Assembly (NCBI GenBank): GCA_032052615.1
Contig: DAMBWF010000001.1
Span: 558,001-622,000 of the forward strand
Reading direction: 5' to 3'
Origin: Pseudomonas_T sp032052615
Lineage (GTDB): Bacteria > Pseudomonadota > Gammaproteobacteria > Pseudomonadales > Pseudomonadaceae
Length of the DNA stretch: 64,000 nucleotides
The notes beneath the pieces were generated by a model, which searched no databases, was not told the DNA's origin, and was given only the letters and a program-made list of their open reading frames with translations. How positions within the stretch are numbered: position 1 is the stretch's first letter; each line of letters starts with the position of its first letter. A program made the translations under genes and the position numbers. Shown one piece after another: positions 28,201 through 35,859 of the stretch.

Positions 28201-28402
28201 GGTCGGCAACCTGTACGTCAACCGCAACCAGATCGGCGCGGTGGTGGGCGTGCAGCCGTTCGGTGGCCATGGCCTGTCCGGTACCGGGCCGAAGGCCGGC
28301 GGGCCGAACTACCTGCTGCGTTTCGTCAGCGAGCGCACCACCTCGGTCAACACCACGGCGGTGGGCGGCAACGCCTCGCTGCTGTCCCTGGCCGACGAAT
28401 GA
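25238..28402 (+). CDS. putA: Bifunctional proline dehydrogenase / L-glutamate-gamma-semialdehyde dehydrogenase
   Basis: A 1054-residue enzyme that oxidises proline to glutamate in two steps with FAD and NAD. The N-terminal third carries the proline dehydrogenase barrel (ISIKLSALHPRYE, AEEADRLELSLELYEKL, RLVKGAYWDSEIK). The C-terminal half is the aldehyde dehydrogenase with SPWNFPLAIF, FTGSTDTAR, ETGGQNA and the catalytic Cys843 in SAGQRCSALR. The ribbon-helix-helix DNA-binding domain seen at the start of enteric PutA (about 1320 residues) is absent, so this is a non-regulatory PutA. The start at 25238 has GGAG upstream; the open frame before it lacks similarity. Confidence 0.97.
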   Translation: MFNAARVLQDDLPNQTAAAFFPVISAHYSVDEADYLAQLARLADPGEAGIETIRRNARALIEDVRRRDNVVDTLDALLRQYSLDTQEGLMLMCLAEALLRVPDAATADALIRDKLSAAEWERHLGQSDNLLVNFAAWGLVMTGRVVDPDTTDGRPKSVLGRLLKRSGEPVIRAAMNQAMKLMGKQFVLGRAIGEALKNGRPQREKGYTYSFDMLGEAALTRADAEKYMADYRQAIDTVGREPQVGPAPRPSISIKLSALHPRYEVAQRKRVLDELFASVRELAIRARALDVGITIDAEEADRLELSLELYEKLLRDPAIAGWGEFGLVIQAYSKRCLPVLVWLTLLGRELGARIPLRLVKGAYWDSEIKQCQVQGLDGYPVYTRKEGTDTSYLACARYLLSEHTRGVIYPQFASHNAHTVTCILAMAAEAATPRDFEFQRLHGMGDALYDTVIEKYRKHVRIYAPVGAHKDLLPYLVRRLLENGANSSFVHQLVDPRVPVDALIEHPVNELRRFASLANDRIPLPPALFGAGRTNSKGVNMNIQQQWQDLDAAYRPFLDRQWQAAPVVDGQVLDGVAHDVLCPYDLDKRVGVVRWASAEQAHQALDSLERAWPRWSATPVAERAAILERLADLLERNRAELMALCTLEAGKSLQDGSDEVREAVDFCRYYAQQARERLVRTELRGPTGERNELFYEGRGLFACVSPWNFPLAIFLGQIGAALVSGNTVIAKPAEQTALIAARTVELMFEAGLPKDVIALLPGDGATLGGVFCRDARLVGVAFTGSTDTARLINRQLADKPGPIAALIAETGGQNALIVDSTALPEQVVKDAVHSAFTSAGQRCSALRVMYVQADIAERVIELLKGAMAELRVGPTHLRETDVGPVIDAEAKAGLDAHIARLKGEGRLIAETPLPSGLRGHFVAPVAFEIDGIHVLDKEHFGPVLHVARFAAEHLDDVVRAINATGYGLTLGVHSRNEETARRIEHLARVGNLYVNRNQIGAVVGVQPFGGHGLSGTGPKAGGPNYLLRFVSERTTSVNTTAVGGNASLLSLADE

Positions 28403-28676
28403 CCTCGTCCCGGTGAACCCCGAGATACGGCGAGGCCCGGCGCCCGCCGCATCGCGCCGCTGCAAACGGCGCGCCGGCGTGTAAACTCCACGCCGCTTCG
28501 CTTCGTCCTCTCGATGCGCTCCGGCGCACCTCATCCTTCATGCCAGAGGAACGGCACGGCCCGCGCGGCCAGCCCCGGAGCGGGCGGGAGCCTCGATCGT
28601 CGCCACGAGCGGCGCCTTCAAGACGGTCACCGGGTCATCGCCCGGCCGTATAACAACAACGCAAGGGTAGATACCC

Positions 28677-30167
28677 ATGAGTGTGAGCAACCCGACTCTG
28701 ATCACCTTCGTGATCTACATCCTGGCGATGGTCCTGATCGGCTTCGCCGCCTACCGCGCCACCAAGGACTTTTCCGACTACATCCTGGGCGGGCGCAGCC
28801 TGGGGAGTTTCGTCACCGCGCTGTCCGCCGGCGCCTCGGACATGAGCGGCTGGCTGTTGATGGGGCTGCCGGGGGCCATCTACGTGTCGGGGCTGTCGGA
28901 GAGCTGGATCGCCATTGGCCTGATCGCCGGCGCCTGGCTCAACTGGCTGTTCGTCGCCGGTCGCCTGCGAGTCCACACCGAGCACAACGACAACGCCCTG
29001 ACCCTGCCGGACTACTTCAGCCACCGTTTCGAGGATCACAGCCGCATTCTGCGGGTGCTGTCGGCCCTGGTGATCCTGGTGTTCTTCACCATCTATTGCG
29101 CCTCCGGCGTGGTGGCCGGGGCCCGTCTGTTCGAAAGCACCTTCGGCGTGCCCTACGACATCGCGCTGTGGGTCGGCGCCGCCGCCACCATCGCCTACGT
29201 GTCCATCGGTGGTTTCCTGGCGGTGAGCTGGACCGATACCGTGCAGGCCACCCTGATGATCTTCGCCCTGTTGATCACGCCGGTGTTCGTGATCCTCGCC
29301 CTGGGCGATTATCCGGCCGCGATCGCCACCATCGAGGCGCGCAACCCGGCGAACCTCGATCTGTTCCGTGGGCTGGGCTTCGTCGCGGTCGTTTCCCTGC
29401 TGGGCTGGGGCCTGGGCTACTTCGGCCAGCCCCACATTCTGGTGCGCTTCATGGCCGCCGACTCGGTGAAGTCCATCCCCAACGCCCGTCGCATCGGCAT
29501 GACCTGGATGATTCTGTGCCTGGGCGGAGCGGTGGCCGCCGGTTTCTTCGGTATCGCCTACTTCGCCGACAATCCCGGCCAGGCCGGGCCTGTGAGCGAG
29601 AACAGTGAGCGGGTGTTCATCGAACTGACCAAGCTGCTGTTCAACCCCTGGGTCGCCGGGGTGGTGCTGTCGGGCATCCTCGCGGCGGTGATGAGCACCC
29701 TGAGCTGCCAGTTGCTGGTGTGCTCCAGCGCGCTGACCGAGGATTTCTACAAGGCGTTCCTGCGCAAGGGCGCCGGCGAGCGCGAGCTGGTCTGGGTCGG
29801 CCGGGGCATGGTGCTGCTGATCTCGGCGGTGGCCATCGCCCTGGCGGCGAACCCGGACAGCAAGGTGCTGGGGCTGGTGTCCTACGCCTGGGCCGGCTTC
29901 GGCGCGGCGTTCGGCCCGGTGGTACTGTTCTCCCTGCTGTGGAAACGCATGACCCGCGACGGCGCCCTGGCCGGCATGCTGGTGGGCGCGGTGACCGTGA
30001 TCGTCTGGAAGCAATTGGCGCTGTTCGGCCTGTACGAGATCATCCCGGGATTCGCCTTCGCCAGCCTGGCCATCGTGATCGTCAGCCTGCTGGGCAAGCA
30101 GCCGTCGGCCGCCATGCAGGCCCGCTTCGAGGCCGCCGAGCGGGAATACCGCGACGCCTCCCGCTGA
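28677..30167 (+). CDS. putP: Sodium/proline symporter
   Basis: Inner-membrane sodium:solute symporter of 496 residues with about 13 membrane spans. It imports proline for PutA. The N-terminal segment AYRATKDFSDYILGGRSLGSFVTALSAGASDMSGWLLMGLPGA is diagnostic of PutP and contains sodium-binding residues. 274 bases separate it from putA, including a short hairpin, so it may have its own promoter. Confidence 0.96.
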   Translation: MSVSNPTLITFVIYILAMVLIGFAAYRATKDFSDYILGGRSLGSFVTALSAGASDMSGWLLMGLPGAIYVSGLSESWIAIGLIAGAWLNWLFVAGRLRVHTEHNDNALTLPDYFSHRFEDHSRILRVLSALVILVFFTIYCASGVVAGARLFESTFGVPYDIALWVGAAATIAYVSIGGFLAVSWTDTVQATLMIFALLITPVFVILALGDYPAAIATIEARNPANLDLFRGLGFVAVVSLLGWGLGYFGQPHILVRFMAADSVKSIPNARRIGMTWMILCLGGAVAAGFFGIAYFADNPGQAGPVSENSERVFIELTKLLFNPWVAGVVLSGILAAVMSTLSCQLLVCSSALTEDFYKAFLRKGAGERELVWVGRGMVLLISAVAIALAANPDSKVLGLVSYAWAGFGAAFGPVVLFSLLWKRMTRDGALAGMLVGAVTVIVWKQLALFGLYEIIPGFAFASLAIVIVSLLGKQPSAAMQARFEAAEREYRDASR

Positions 30168-30173
30168 GCCTTC

Positions 30174-30194
30174 GCGGCGGCCGCCGGCCGCCGC
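30174..30194 (+). terminator. Hairpin after putP
   Basis: GCGGCGGCC and GGCCGCCGC pair around a 3-base loop (30174-30182 with 30186-30194), starting 6 bases after the putP stop. It is followed by GTCCTT, a poor T-run. Confidence 0.5.
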
Positions 30195-30266
30195 GTCCTT
30201 CCGACGCCTGGGGAGGCTCGCCCCGCTCTGCTAAGCTGCATCCTCCCTGGCTTCTGGCGATCCCCC

Positions 30267-30488
30267 ATGACGTCCCCTTCCCGCGACCCGTTGCATGGCA
30301 TCACCTTGAACGCCCTGCTCGCCGAGTTGGTGGCCCGCCACGGCTGGCCCGAGCTGGCCAGGCGCGTCCCGATCCGCTGCTTCCAGCATGAACCGAGCCT
30401 GAAGTCGAGCCTGGTGTTTCTGCGCCGGACCCCCTGGGCCCGCACGAAGGTGGAGGCGCTGTACCTCGACGGCCTCGCCGGCGGCTGA
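30267..30488 (+). CDS. VF530 / DUF2132 family small protein
   Basis: A 73-residue protein matching the VF530 family: DPLHGITLNALLAELVARHGWPELA, IRCFQHEPSLKSSLVFLRRTPWARTKVE. The family fold resembles DNA-binding domains, but the role is unknown. It is followed 12 bases later by a methyltransferase gene on the same strand, possibly one transcript. Confidence 0.88.
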   Translation: MTSPSRDPLHGITLNALLAELVARHGWPELARRVPIRCFQHEPSLKSSLVFLRRTPWARTKVEALYLDGLAGG

Positions 30489-30500
30489 TCGGTCCTGGCC

Positions 30501-31193
30501 ATGGGCGACCCTTCGCTTCCTTCCACCGATGCGGGCGTCGAGCGCCTGCTCGCCAGTTGGCAACGCAACGCCGATCCTTGGACCCGCGCCGTCCGCGAGC
30601 GACGCATCGAGAGCCGCCGCCTGGGTACCGACGCGGCGATTCTCGCGGCGGTGCGCGAACGACGGCCGGCGCGGGTGCTGGACGTCGGCTGCGGCGAGGG
30701 CTGGCTGTGCCGGGCCCTGATGGCCGACGGCATCGAGACCTTGGGCATCGACGGCTCCCCGTTGCTGGTCGAGGCGGCCCGGTCCGCAGGCGGACGCTTC
30801 GAGACGCTGGCCTATGCCGACTGGCCGGCGCATCCCCGTCGCTTCGGCCTGTTCGACGCCGCCGTCTGCAATTTCGCCTTGCTGGACGAACATCCCGACA
30901 CGCTGCTGACCGGCCTGCGGGACGCCTTGGCGCCCGGCGCCGCGCTATTGATTCAGACCGTGCACCCCTGGACGGCGGCGGGGGAGGAGGGCTATCGCGA
31001 TGGCTGGCGGCTGGAGCGCTTCGCCGCCTTCGGCGAGGGGTTCTCGCCGATGCCCTGGTACTTTCGGACCCTGGAGTCCTGGGTCGCGCTACTGCAGGCG
31101 GCGGGCATGCGCCTCGAATCGGTGCGCGAACCGTCCCACCCGGTTTCCGGGCTTCCCCTGTCCCTGCTGCTGGTGGCCGGCGCCGACGAGTGA
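30501..31193 (+). CDS. Class I SAM-dependent methyltransferase
   Basis: A 230-residue cytoplasmic methyltransferase of unknown substrate. Motif I is VLDVGCGEGWLCRAL (about 59-73), motif II-like GIDGSPLLVEAAR, and the post-motif ALAPGAALLIQTVHPWT. The residues around the active site suggest a small-molecule methyltransferase (Methyltransf_11/12 type), not an RNA enzyme. Close behind the VF530-like gene. Confidence 0.85.
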   Translation: MGDPSLPSTDAGVERLLASWQRNADPWTRAVRERRIESRRLGTDAAILAAVRERRPARVLDVGCGEGWLCRALMADGIETLGIDGSPLLVEAARSAGGRFETLAYADWPAHPRRFGLFDAAVCNFALLDEHPDTLLTGLRDALAPGAALLIQTVHPWTAAGEEGYRDGWRLERFAAFGEGFSPMPWYFRTLESWVALLQAAGMRLESVREPSHPVSGLPLSLLLVAGADE

Positions 31194-31535
31194 GCGGGGC
31201 GAGCGGACCTCCCGTTTCGGCGCCGCTTCGCTGATAAAATTCTGATTTCGTACCGGCTTTCGGCAGAACCTGTCGCAAAAGCGGCTTGCCATGGGTAAAC
31301 CTGCGCTCCGCTACTGGCGACTGGCCCTGTACGGATGCGGCCGCTCTAAAACGGAGCATGACGCTGAGTTGTCTTTGTGCAAAACTCGCCGCCGACCTCG
31401 GGTGCCTCGGTTCCCGTCCCGTTTCGCGCCCCCATGAAGGCCGCTCGACGGGGCGGCGCGTGCCGGTCGATCGCTGTCACGAACGGGCCCGCATCCGATT
31501 TCTCGATAAATACAAGATATAGAGGTAACCGCTTC
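31194..31535. other. Intergenic leader of the amino-acid permease
   Basis: 342 bases without a gene. The last 40 bases are AT-rich (ATAAATACAAGATATAGAGG) and include the AGAGG ribosome site for the permease. I see no riboswitch motif and no clear promoter. Confidence 0.5.
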
Positions 31536-32945
31536 ATGCACGTCGGCGAAAACGATCCGCAACGTGACACCCTCCACCGCGACTTGGGCGAGCGTCACAT
31601 CCGGCTGATGGCCCTGGGCGCCTGCATCGGCGTGGGCCTGTTCCTCGGTTCGGCGAAGGCTATCCAGATGGCCGGGCCGGCCATCATGCTTTCCTACGTT
31701 CTCGGTGGCCTGGCGATCCTGGTGATCATGCGCGCCCTGGGCGAAATGGCCGTGCACAACCCGGTGGCGGGCTCCTTCAGCCGCTACGCCCAAGACTACC
31801 TCGGCCCGCTGGCCGGCTTCCTCACCGGCTGGAACTACTGGTTCCTCTGGCTGGTGACCTGCGTCGCGGAAATCACCGCGGTGGCCATCTACATGGGTAT
31901 CTGGTTCCCCGACGTGCCGCGCTGGATCTGGGCGCTGGCGGCCCTGGTGAGCATGAGCATGGTGAACCTGATCGCCGTGCGCGCCTTCGGTGAGTTCGAG
32001 TTCTGGTTCGCCCTGATCAAGATCGTCACCATCATCGCCATGGTCCTGGCGGGCGCGGGGATGATCGTCTTCGGCCTGGGCAACGGCGGCATCGCCACCG
32101 GCATTTCCAACCTGTGGACCCATGGCGGCTTCATGCCCAATGGCTTCCAGGGTGTGTTGATGTCGCTGCAAATGGTGATGTTCGCCTACCTGGGCGTCGA
32201 GATGATCGGCCTCACCGCCGGCGAGGCGAAGAACCCCCAGAAAACCATCCCCCATGCCATTGGCTCGGTGTTCTGGCGCATCCTGCTGTTCTATGTCGGC
32301 GCGCTGTTCGTGATCATGTCCATCTACCCGTGGAACGAGATCGGTACCCAGGGCAGCCCCTTCGTGATGACCTTCGAGCGCATGGGCATCAAGGCGGCGG
32401 CCGGCATCATCAACTTCGTGGTGATCACCGCGGCGCTGTCTTCCTGCAACGGCGGCATCTTCAGTACCGGCCGCATGCTCTATAGCCTGGCGCAACAGGG
32501 CCAAGCGCCGCGCGCGTTCGCCGTGACCAGCCAGGGCGTGCCGCGTCGGGCGCTGATGGTATCGGCGGTGGCGCTGCTGTTCGGCGTCTTGCTGAATTAC
32601 CTAGTGCCGGAGAAGGTGTTCGTCTGGGTGACGTCCATCGCCACCTTCGGCGCGATCTGGACCTGGGCGATGATCCTGCTGGCGCAACTGCGCTTCCGCC
32701 GCAGCCTCAGCCCGGCCGAGCGCGATCGCCTGGCTTTCCGCATGTGGCTGTTCCCGGTGAGCTCCTACGTGGCCATGGCGTTCCTGGTGCTGGTGGTCGG
32801 CCTGATGGCCTACTTCCCGGATACCCGCATCGCCCTGTACGTCGGCCCGGCCTTCCTGGTGCTGCTGGTGGTGCTTTACCGCGTCTTCAAGCCCGGCCAG
32901 GCCAACCAGGCCACGACCGCCCCGGCTCCTGGCGTCGCGTCCTGA
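31536..32945 (+). CDS. Amino-acid permease, ProY/AroP-like (APC superfamily)
   Basis: Inner-membrane transporter of 469 residues with about 12 membrane spans. It belongs to the amino-acid transporter family: RHIRLMALGACIGVGLFLGSAKAIQMAGPAIMLSYVLGG at the start is the family signature, and EITAVAIYMGIWFPDVPRW and ALSSCNGGIFSTGRMLYSLAQQGQAP are conserved. Its place beside putP suggests proline or a related amino acid as substrate, an inference. The start has AGAGG upstream. Confidence 0.88.
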   Translation: MHVGENDPQRDTLHRDLGERHIRLMALGACIGVGLFLGSAKAIQMAGPAIMLSYVLGGLAILVIMRALGEMAVHNPVAGSFSRYAQDYLGPLAGFLTGWNYWFLWLVTCVAEITAVAIYMGIWFPDVPRWIWALAALVSMSMVNLIAVRAFGEFEFWFALIKIVTIIAMVLAGAGMIVFGLGNGGIATGISNLWTHGGFMPNGFQGVLMSLQMVMFAYLGVEMIGLTAGEAKNPQKTIPHAIGSVFWRILLFYVGALFVIMSIYPWNEIGTQGSPFVMTFERMGIKAAAGIINFVVITAALSSCNGGIFSTGRMLYSLAQQGQAPRAFAVTSQGVPRRALMVSAVALLFGVLLNYLVPEKVFVWVTSIATFGAIWTWAMILLAQLRFRRSLSPAERDRLAFRMWLFPVSSYVAMAFLVLVVGLMAYFPDTRIALYVGPAFLVLLVVLYRVFKPGQANQATTAPAPGVAS

Positions 32946-32975
32946 GTTTCCGCGAGCGTCCCCGACGATGAGCCC

Positions 32976-33007
32976 AGCGGGGGCCGTGCGCAAGCACGGC
33001 TCCCGCT
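32976..33007 (+). terminator. GNRA-capped hairpin after the permease
   Basis: A 14-base-pair stem with one G-T wobble (32976-32989 with 32994-33007) closed by a GCAA tetraloop. It is followed by GTCGTTTC. It lies 31 bases past the permease stop and before a convergent gene, so it may serve both. Confidence 0.6.
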
Positions 33008-33050
33008 GTCGTTTCGCCGGACCGGCTCGGTCGTCCCCGCCACCAGTTCC

Positions 33051-34199
33051 TCAGGTCGGTTGCAGCGTGACCGTCGCCGGCGTCCTCGGCTTCTGGCCCA
33101 GGCGTCGATTCAGGTCGAGCCAGGCCGCCAGGCCCGCCATCAGGATCAACCCCAGCAGGGCGGTGCACACCTGCGCCAGGGGATGGTCGTCCGCCAGGGT
33201 GTTGGCGGCATCCGCCAGCGGGGCGAGCAGTACCCCCAGGCAAAACACCTCCAGCGAATGACGTCCCATGCGGGTGAACTCCCGGGCTGGCCAGCGCTTC
33301 AGCCAGTCTCCCGTCGGCAGCCAGGCCGACACGCAATACGCCAGCGCCAGGAAGTGCAGCAGCCGTGCCGGCGCCAGGTTGGTCTTGTCGATGGGATACA
33401 GCCACTGCGCGAGGACCGGGGGCATCCAGGCGTCGTGCAACGCGGGGAAGCGCCAGGACACGGCGATCAGGCCGGTCGCGAACAGGTAACCGGCGCACAG
33501 GGCCAGCAGCAGCCGCCGGCGATGGGGCACGAGCCGCGCGCCGGCGGCCTGGCGGCGTTGGGCCGCCAGCGAGGCCGCGCCGCCCAGCACGAACAGGAAT
33601 TGCCAGGCCCAGGGGTTGAAGAACCAGGTTCCTCCGCTGGCGGCGGCGAAGTTCCACTGCAGCAGCGGGGCGCACAGGTAGAGGGCCAGGGAGGCGGCGA
33701 CGCTGGCTACCGTGTGGCGCATCAGCGCCGGCAGGATCGCCGGCAGCGCCATCAGCAGCACCACGTAGAGGGGCAGCGGGTCCATCAGGTTCGGCTTGAA
33801 GCGCAGCAGCAGTTCGTCGATCAGGGCCTGCTGCGGGTCGGTAAGGAAATAGCCCAGGCCCATCTCGGCGATGAAATCCCGGGTTTCCACGTGGCTGTTG
33901 GTGACGAACACGATGCCCATCAACACCGCCAGCAGGAAGATGTGGGCCACGTACAGGACCCAGACCCGACGCAGGATGCGCAGGCACGCGTAGCCGTAGC
34001 CGTCACGCCGCAGCACCTTGCCGTAGGCCATCACGGCCGCGTAGCCGGCGAGGAACACGAAGATCTCCGCGGCATCGCTGAAGCCGATGTTGCGCGGCGT
34101 CAGCAGGCCCAGGGGGTTCTGCGGAATGTGATCCCAAAAGATGAACAGCAGGGCCAAGCCACGGAAGAAATCGATGCGCAGGTCGCGTCCGCTTTGCAT
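33051..34199 (-). CDS. OpgC-type membrane acyltransferase-like protein
   Basis: A 382-residue polytopic membrane protein with about 10 hydrophobic segments. RDLRIDFFRGLALLFIFWDHIPQNPL at the start is typical of the OpgC family, which succinylates periplasmic glucans in some bacteria; related acyltransferase-3 proteins modify other surface sugars. FSDAAEIFVFLAGYAAVMAYG and MGRHSLEVFCLGVLLAP are further family segments. The ATG at 34199 was chosen because upstream in-frame sequence is antisense to the aldo/keto reductase gene. The substrate is unknown, and no opgGH genes are nearby. Confidence 0.85.
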   Translation of the reverse strand: MQSGRDLRIDFFRGLALLFIFWDHIPQNPLGLLTPRNIGFSDAAEIFVFLAGYAAVMAYGKVLRRDGYGYACLRILRRVWVLYVAHIFLLAVLMGIVFVTNSHVETRDFIAEMGLGYFLTDPQQALIDELLLRFKPNLMDPLPLYVVLLMALPAILPALMRHTVASVAASLALYLCAPLLQWNFAAASGGTWFFNPWAWQFLFVLGGAASLAAQRRQAAGARLVPHRRRLLLALCAGYLFATGLIAVSWRFPALHDAWMPPVLAQWLYPIDKTNLAPARLLHFLALAYCVSAWLPTGDWLKRWPAREFTRMGRHSLEVFCLGVLLAPLADAANTLADDHPLAQVCTALLGLILMAGLAAWLDLNRRLGQKPRTPATVTLQPT

Positions 34200-34427
34200 G
34201 TCGTCGTCTCGCCAAAGGTTCGCCAGGCCGGCGAGGGGCGAAGGGTACTTGCTCGCCCCGGGCGCGACTAGATGCGCGGCGTTTTCGTTCAGCGTGGCCG
34301 GCCCGGCGGGGCAAACCTTCCCGCCCTGACGAGCGCGGGTCGAATTCCCGCCCCGGCCGAGGGTCTTGAGCAAAGGGAGCGGTGGCGCTGGGCACGCCGT
34401 TCGGCCTGGACCGAGGGAGAGTGTGCG

Positions 34428-35249
34428 GTGCGCTACATAAGCTTGCGAGGAAATGAACTGCCGGTCATTGGCCAGGGAACTTGGCGCATGGGTGAATCGA
34501 CCACGCGGCGCCAGGAGGAGGTGGCGGCGTTGTGTCTTGGCCTGGACCTGGGCCTGACTCTCATCGACACGGCGGAGATGTATGCTGATGGCGGCGCCGA
34601 GCGAGTGGTGGGCGAGGCCATCGCCGGGCGCCGCGACGAGGTCTTTCTGGTCAGCAAGGCCTATCCGTGGAATGCCGGGCGACACAGCCTGCCCCGCGCC
34701 TGCGAGGAGAGCCTGCGTCGCTTGGGCACGGACTACCTCGACCTGTACCTGCTGCACTGGCGCGGCGAATACCCCCTGGGGGAGACCGTGGAGGCCTTCG
34801 AGCGCCTGCGGGAGCAGGGCAGGATCCGCCATTGGGGAGTCTCGAATTTCGATGTCGATGACTTGGAGGCGTTGAGCGACACCCGCTGCGCGGTGAACCA
34901 GGTGCAGTACAACCCCGAGGTCCGGGGAATCGATTTCGACCTGCTGCCCTGGCAGCGCCGGCATGATCTGCCGTTGATGGCCTACTGTCCCGTGGGCCAG
35001 GGCGGCCAGTTGTTGAAGCACCCCGCGCTGGGCCAGGTGGCCGAGCGTCATGACGCGACACCAGCGCAGATCGCCCTGGCCTGGTGCCTGCGCGAACCCG
35101 GCGTGATGGCCATCCCCAAGGCGATCGATCCCGAACACTTGCGGCGGAACGCCGAGGCGGCGGACATCCGGCTGGACGATCGAGACCTGTCGATCCTCGA
35201 CGCGGCATTTCCGCCCCCGACCCGTAAACGCCGCTTGGCGATCCTCTGA
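34428..35249 (+). CDS. Aldo/keto reductase
   Basis: A 273-residue NADPH-dependent reductase with the full catalytic tetrad: D47 and Y52 in DTAEMYADG, K77 in VSKAYP and H110 in YLLHWRG. The cofactor-binding C-terminal segment (AIPKAIDPEHLRRNAEA) is present. It starts at GTG, giving MRYISLRGNELPVIGQGTW. Single gene, divergent from the OpgC-like gene. Substrate unknown. Confidence 0.9.
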   Translation: MRYISLRGNELPVIGQGTWRMGESTTRRQEEVAALCLGLDLGLTLIDTAEMYADGGAERVVGEAIAGRRDEVFLVSKAYPWNAGRHSLPRACEESLRRLGTDYLDLYLLHWRGEYPLGETVEAFERLREQGRIRHWGVSNFDVDDLEALSDTRCAVNQVQYNPEVRGIDFDLLPWQRRHDLPLMAYCPVGQGGQLLKHPALGQVAERHDATPAQIALAWCLREPGVMAIPKAIDPEHLRRNAEAADIRLDDRDLSILDAAFPPPTRKRRLAIL

Positions 35250-35320
35250 GGCGTTGCGCTAGCGCCGGGTCGGGAACGGGTTGGCACAAGGGCGTTGAAG
35301 GAAAGCGTGCCTTCCAGTAT

Positions 35321-35335
35321 TGTTACCTTATAACA
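35321..35335. promoter_or_regulatory. Zur-like operator
   Basis: TGTTACCTTATAACA, 16 bases before the L31 start codon, contains the GTTA ... TATAAC core of proteobacterial Zur boxes. It is placed before alternative zinc-free ribosomal proteins, which Zur controls in many bacteria. One half-site is imperfect. Confidence 0.65.
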
Positions 35336-35351
35336 TTAAATGGAGAGGCAG

Positions 35352-35612
35352 ATGAAACCCGGTATCCATCCCCATTACCGCCCCGTACTGTTCCACGACC
35401 TGGCCGCCGATGTGTATTTCCTCATCGGCTCTTGCGTCGAAACGGACAAGACGCGGCGGCATAGCGATGGCGTAACTTATCCCTACGTGCCGCTGGACGT
35501 GTCCAGCGCCTCGCACCCGGTCTACACCGAGCAGCAGCGGCAGGCCAAGAGCGAAGGGCGCGTGGCGGGCTTCCATAAGCGCTTCGCCGGTTTCGCCGGA
35601 GGTCGCGCATGA
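35352..35612 (+). CDS. rpmE2: Ribosomal protein L31, type B (zinc-independent)
   Basis: An 86-residue L31 paralogue (YkgM type). It starts MKPGIHPHYRPVLFHDLAADVYFLIGS, where the zinc-binding CxC of the normal L31 is missing, and has the type-B C-terminal KSEGRVAGFHKRF. It replaces the zinc form on ribosomes when zinc is short. GGAGAGG at 35342-35348 precedes the ATG at 35352. Overlaps the L36 gene by 4 bases. Confidence 0.95.
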   Translation: MKPGIHPHYRPVLFHDLAADVYFLIGSCVETDKTRRHSDGVTYPYVPLDVSSASHPVYTEQQRQAKSEGRVAGFHKRFAGFAGGRA

Positions 35613-35764
35613 AAGTCCTCGCCTCGCTGAAGAAGGCCAAGCTTCGTCATCGGGACTGCCAGATCGTCAAGCGCCGGGGGCGCCTCTATGTGATCTGCAA
35701 GACCGAGCCCCGCTTCAAGTGTGTCCAGGGCCGGCCCAAACCGCAGCGCAAGCACAAGGGCTGA
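35609..35764 (+). CDS. rpmJ2: Ribosomal protein L36, type B (zinc-independent)
   Basis: A 51-residue protein starting MKVLASLKKAKLRHRDCQIVKRR and ending RKHKG. The CxxC-Cx4H zinc site of standard L36 is broken, leaving the YkgO type. Its ATG overlaps the L31 stop (ATGA), so both are made together under the same presumed Zur control. Confidence 0.95.
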   Translation: MKVLASLKKAKLRHRDCQIVKRRGRLYVICKTEPRFKCVQGRPKPQRKHKG

Positions 35765-35859
35765 GCGGATCGGCGCCGCTCGCCGGACGCCGGGAATGAT
35801 CCGCGCGCGCCCGAGTCCCTTTTTCTGATGCCCGACCGGCAACGAACGAGGAGAGCCCG

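Noticed and set aside
31194..31535. Riboswitch or sigma-54 promoter before the amino-acid permease
   Set aside because: Apparent GG/GC pairs have the wrong spacing, and no known riboswitch core is visible.
34200..35138. N-terminal extension of the OpgC-like protein
   Set aside because: The frame is open for 939 more bases, but it is antisense to the aldo/keto reductase and no homology is expected there; MQSGRDLRIDFFRG is the natural start.
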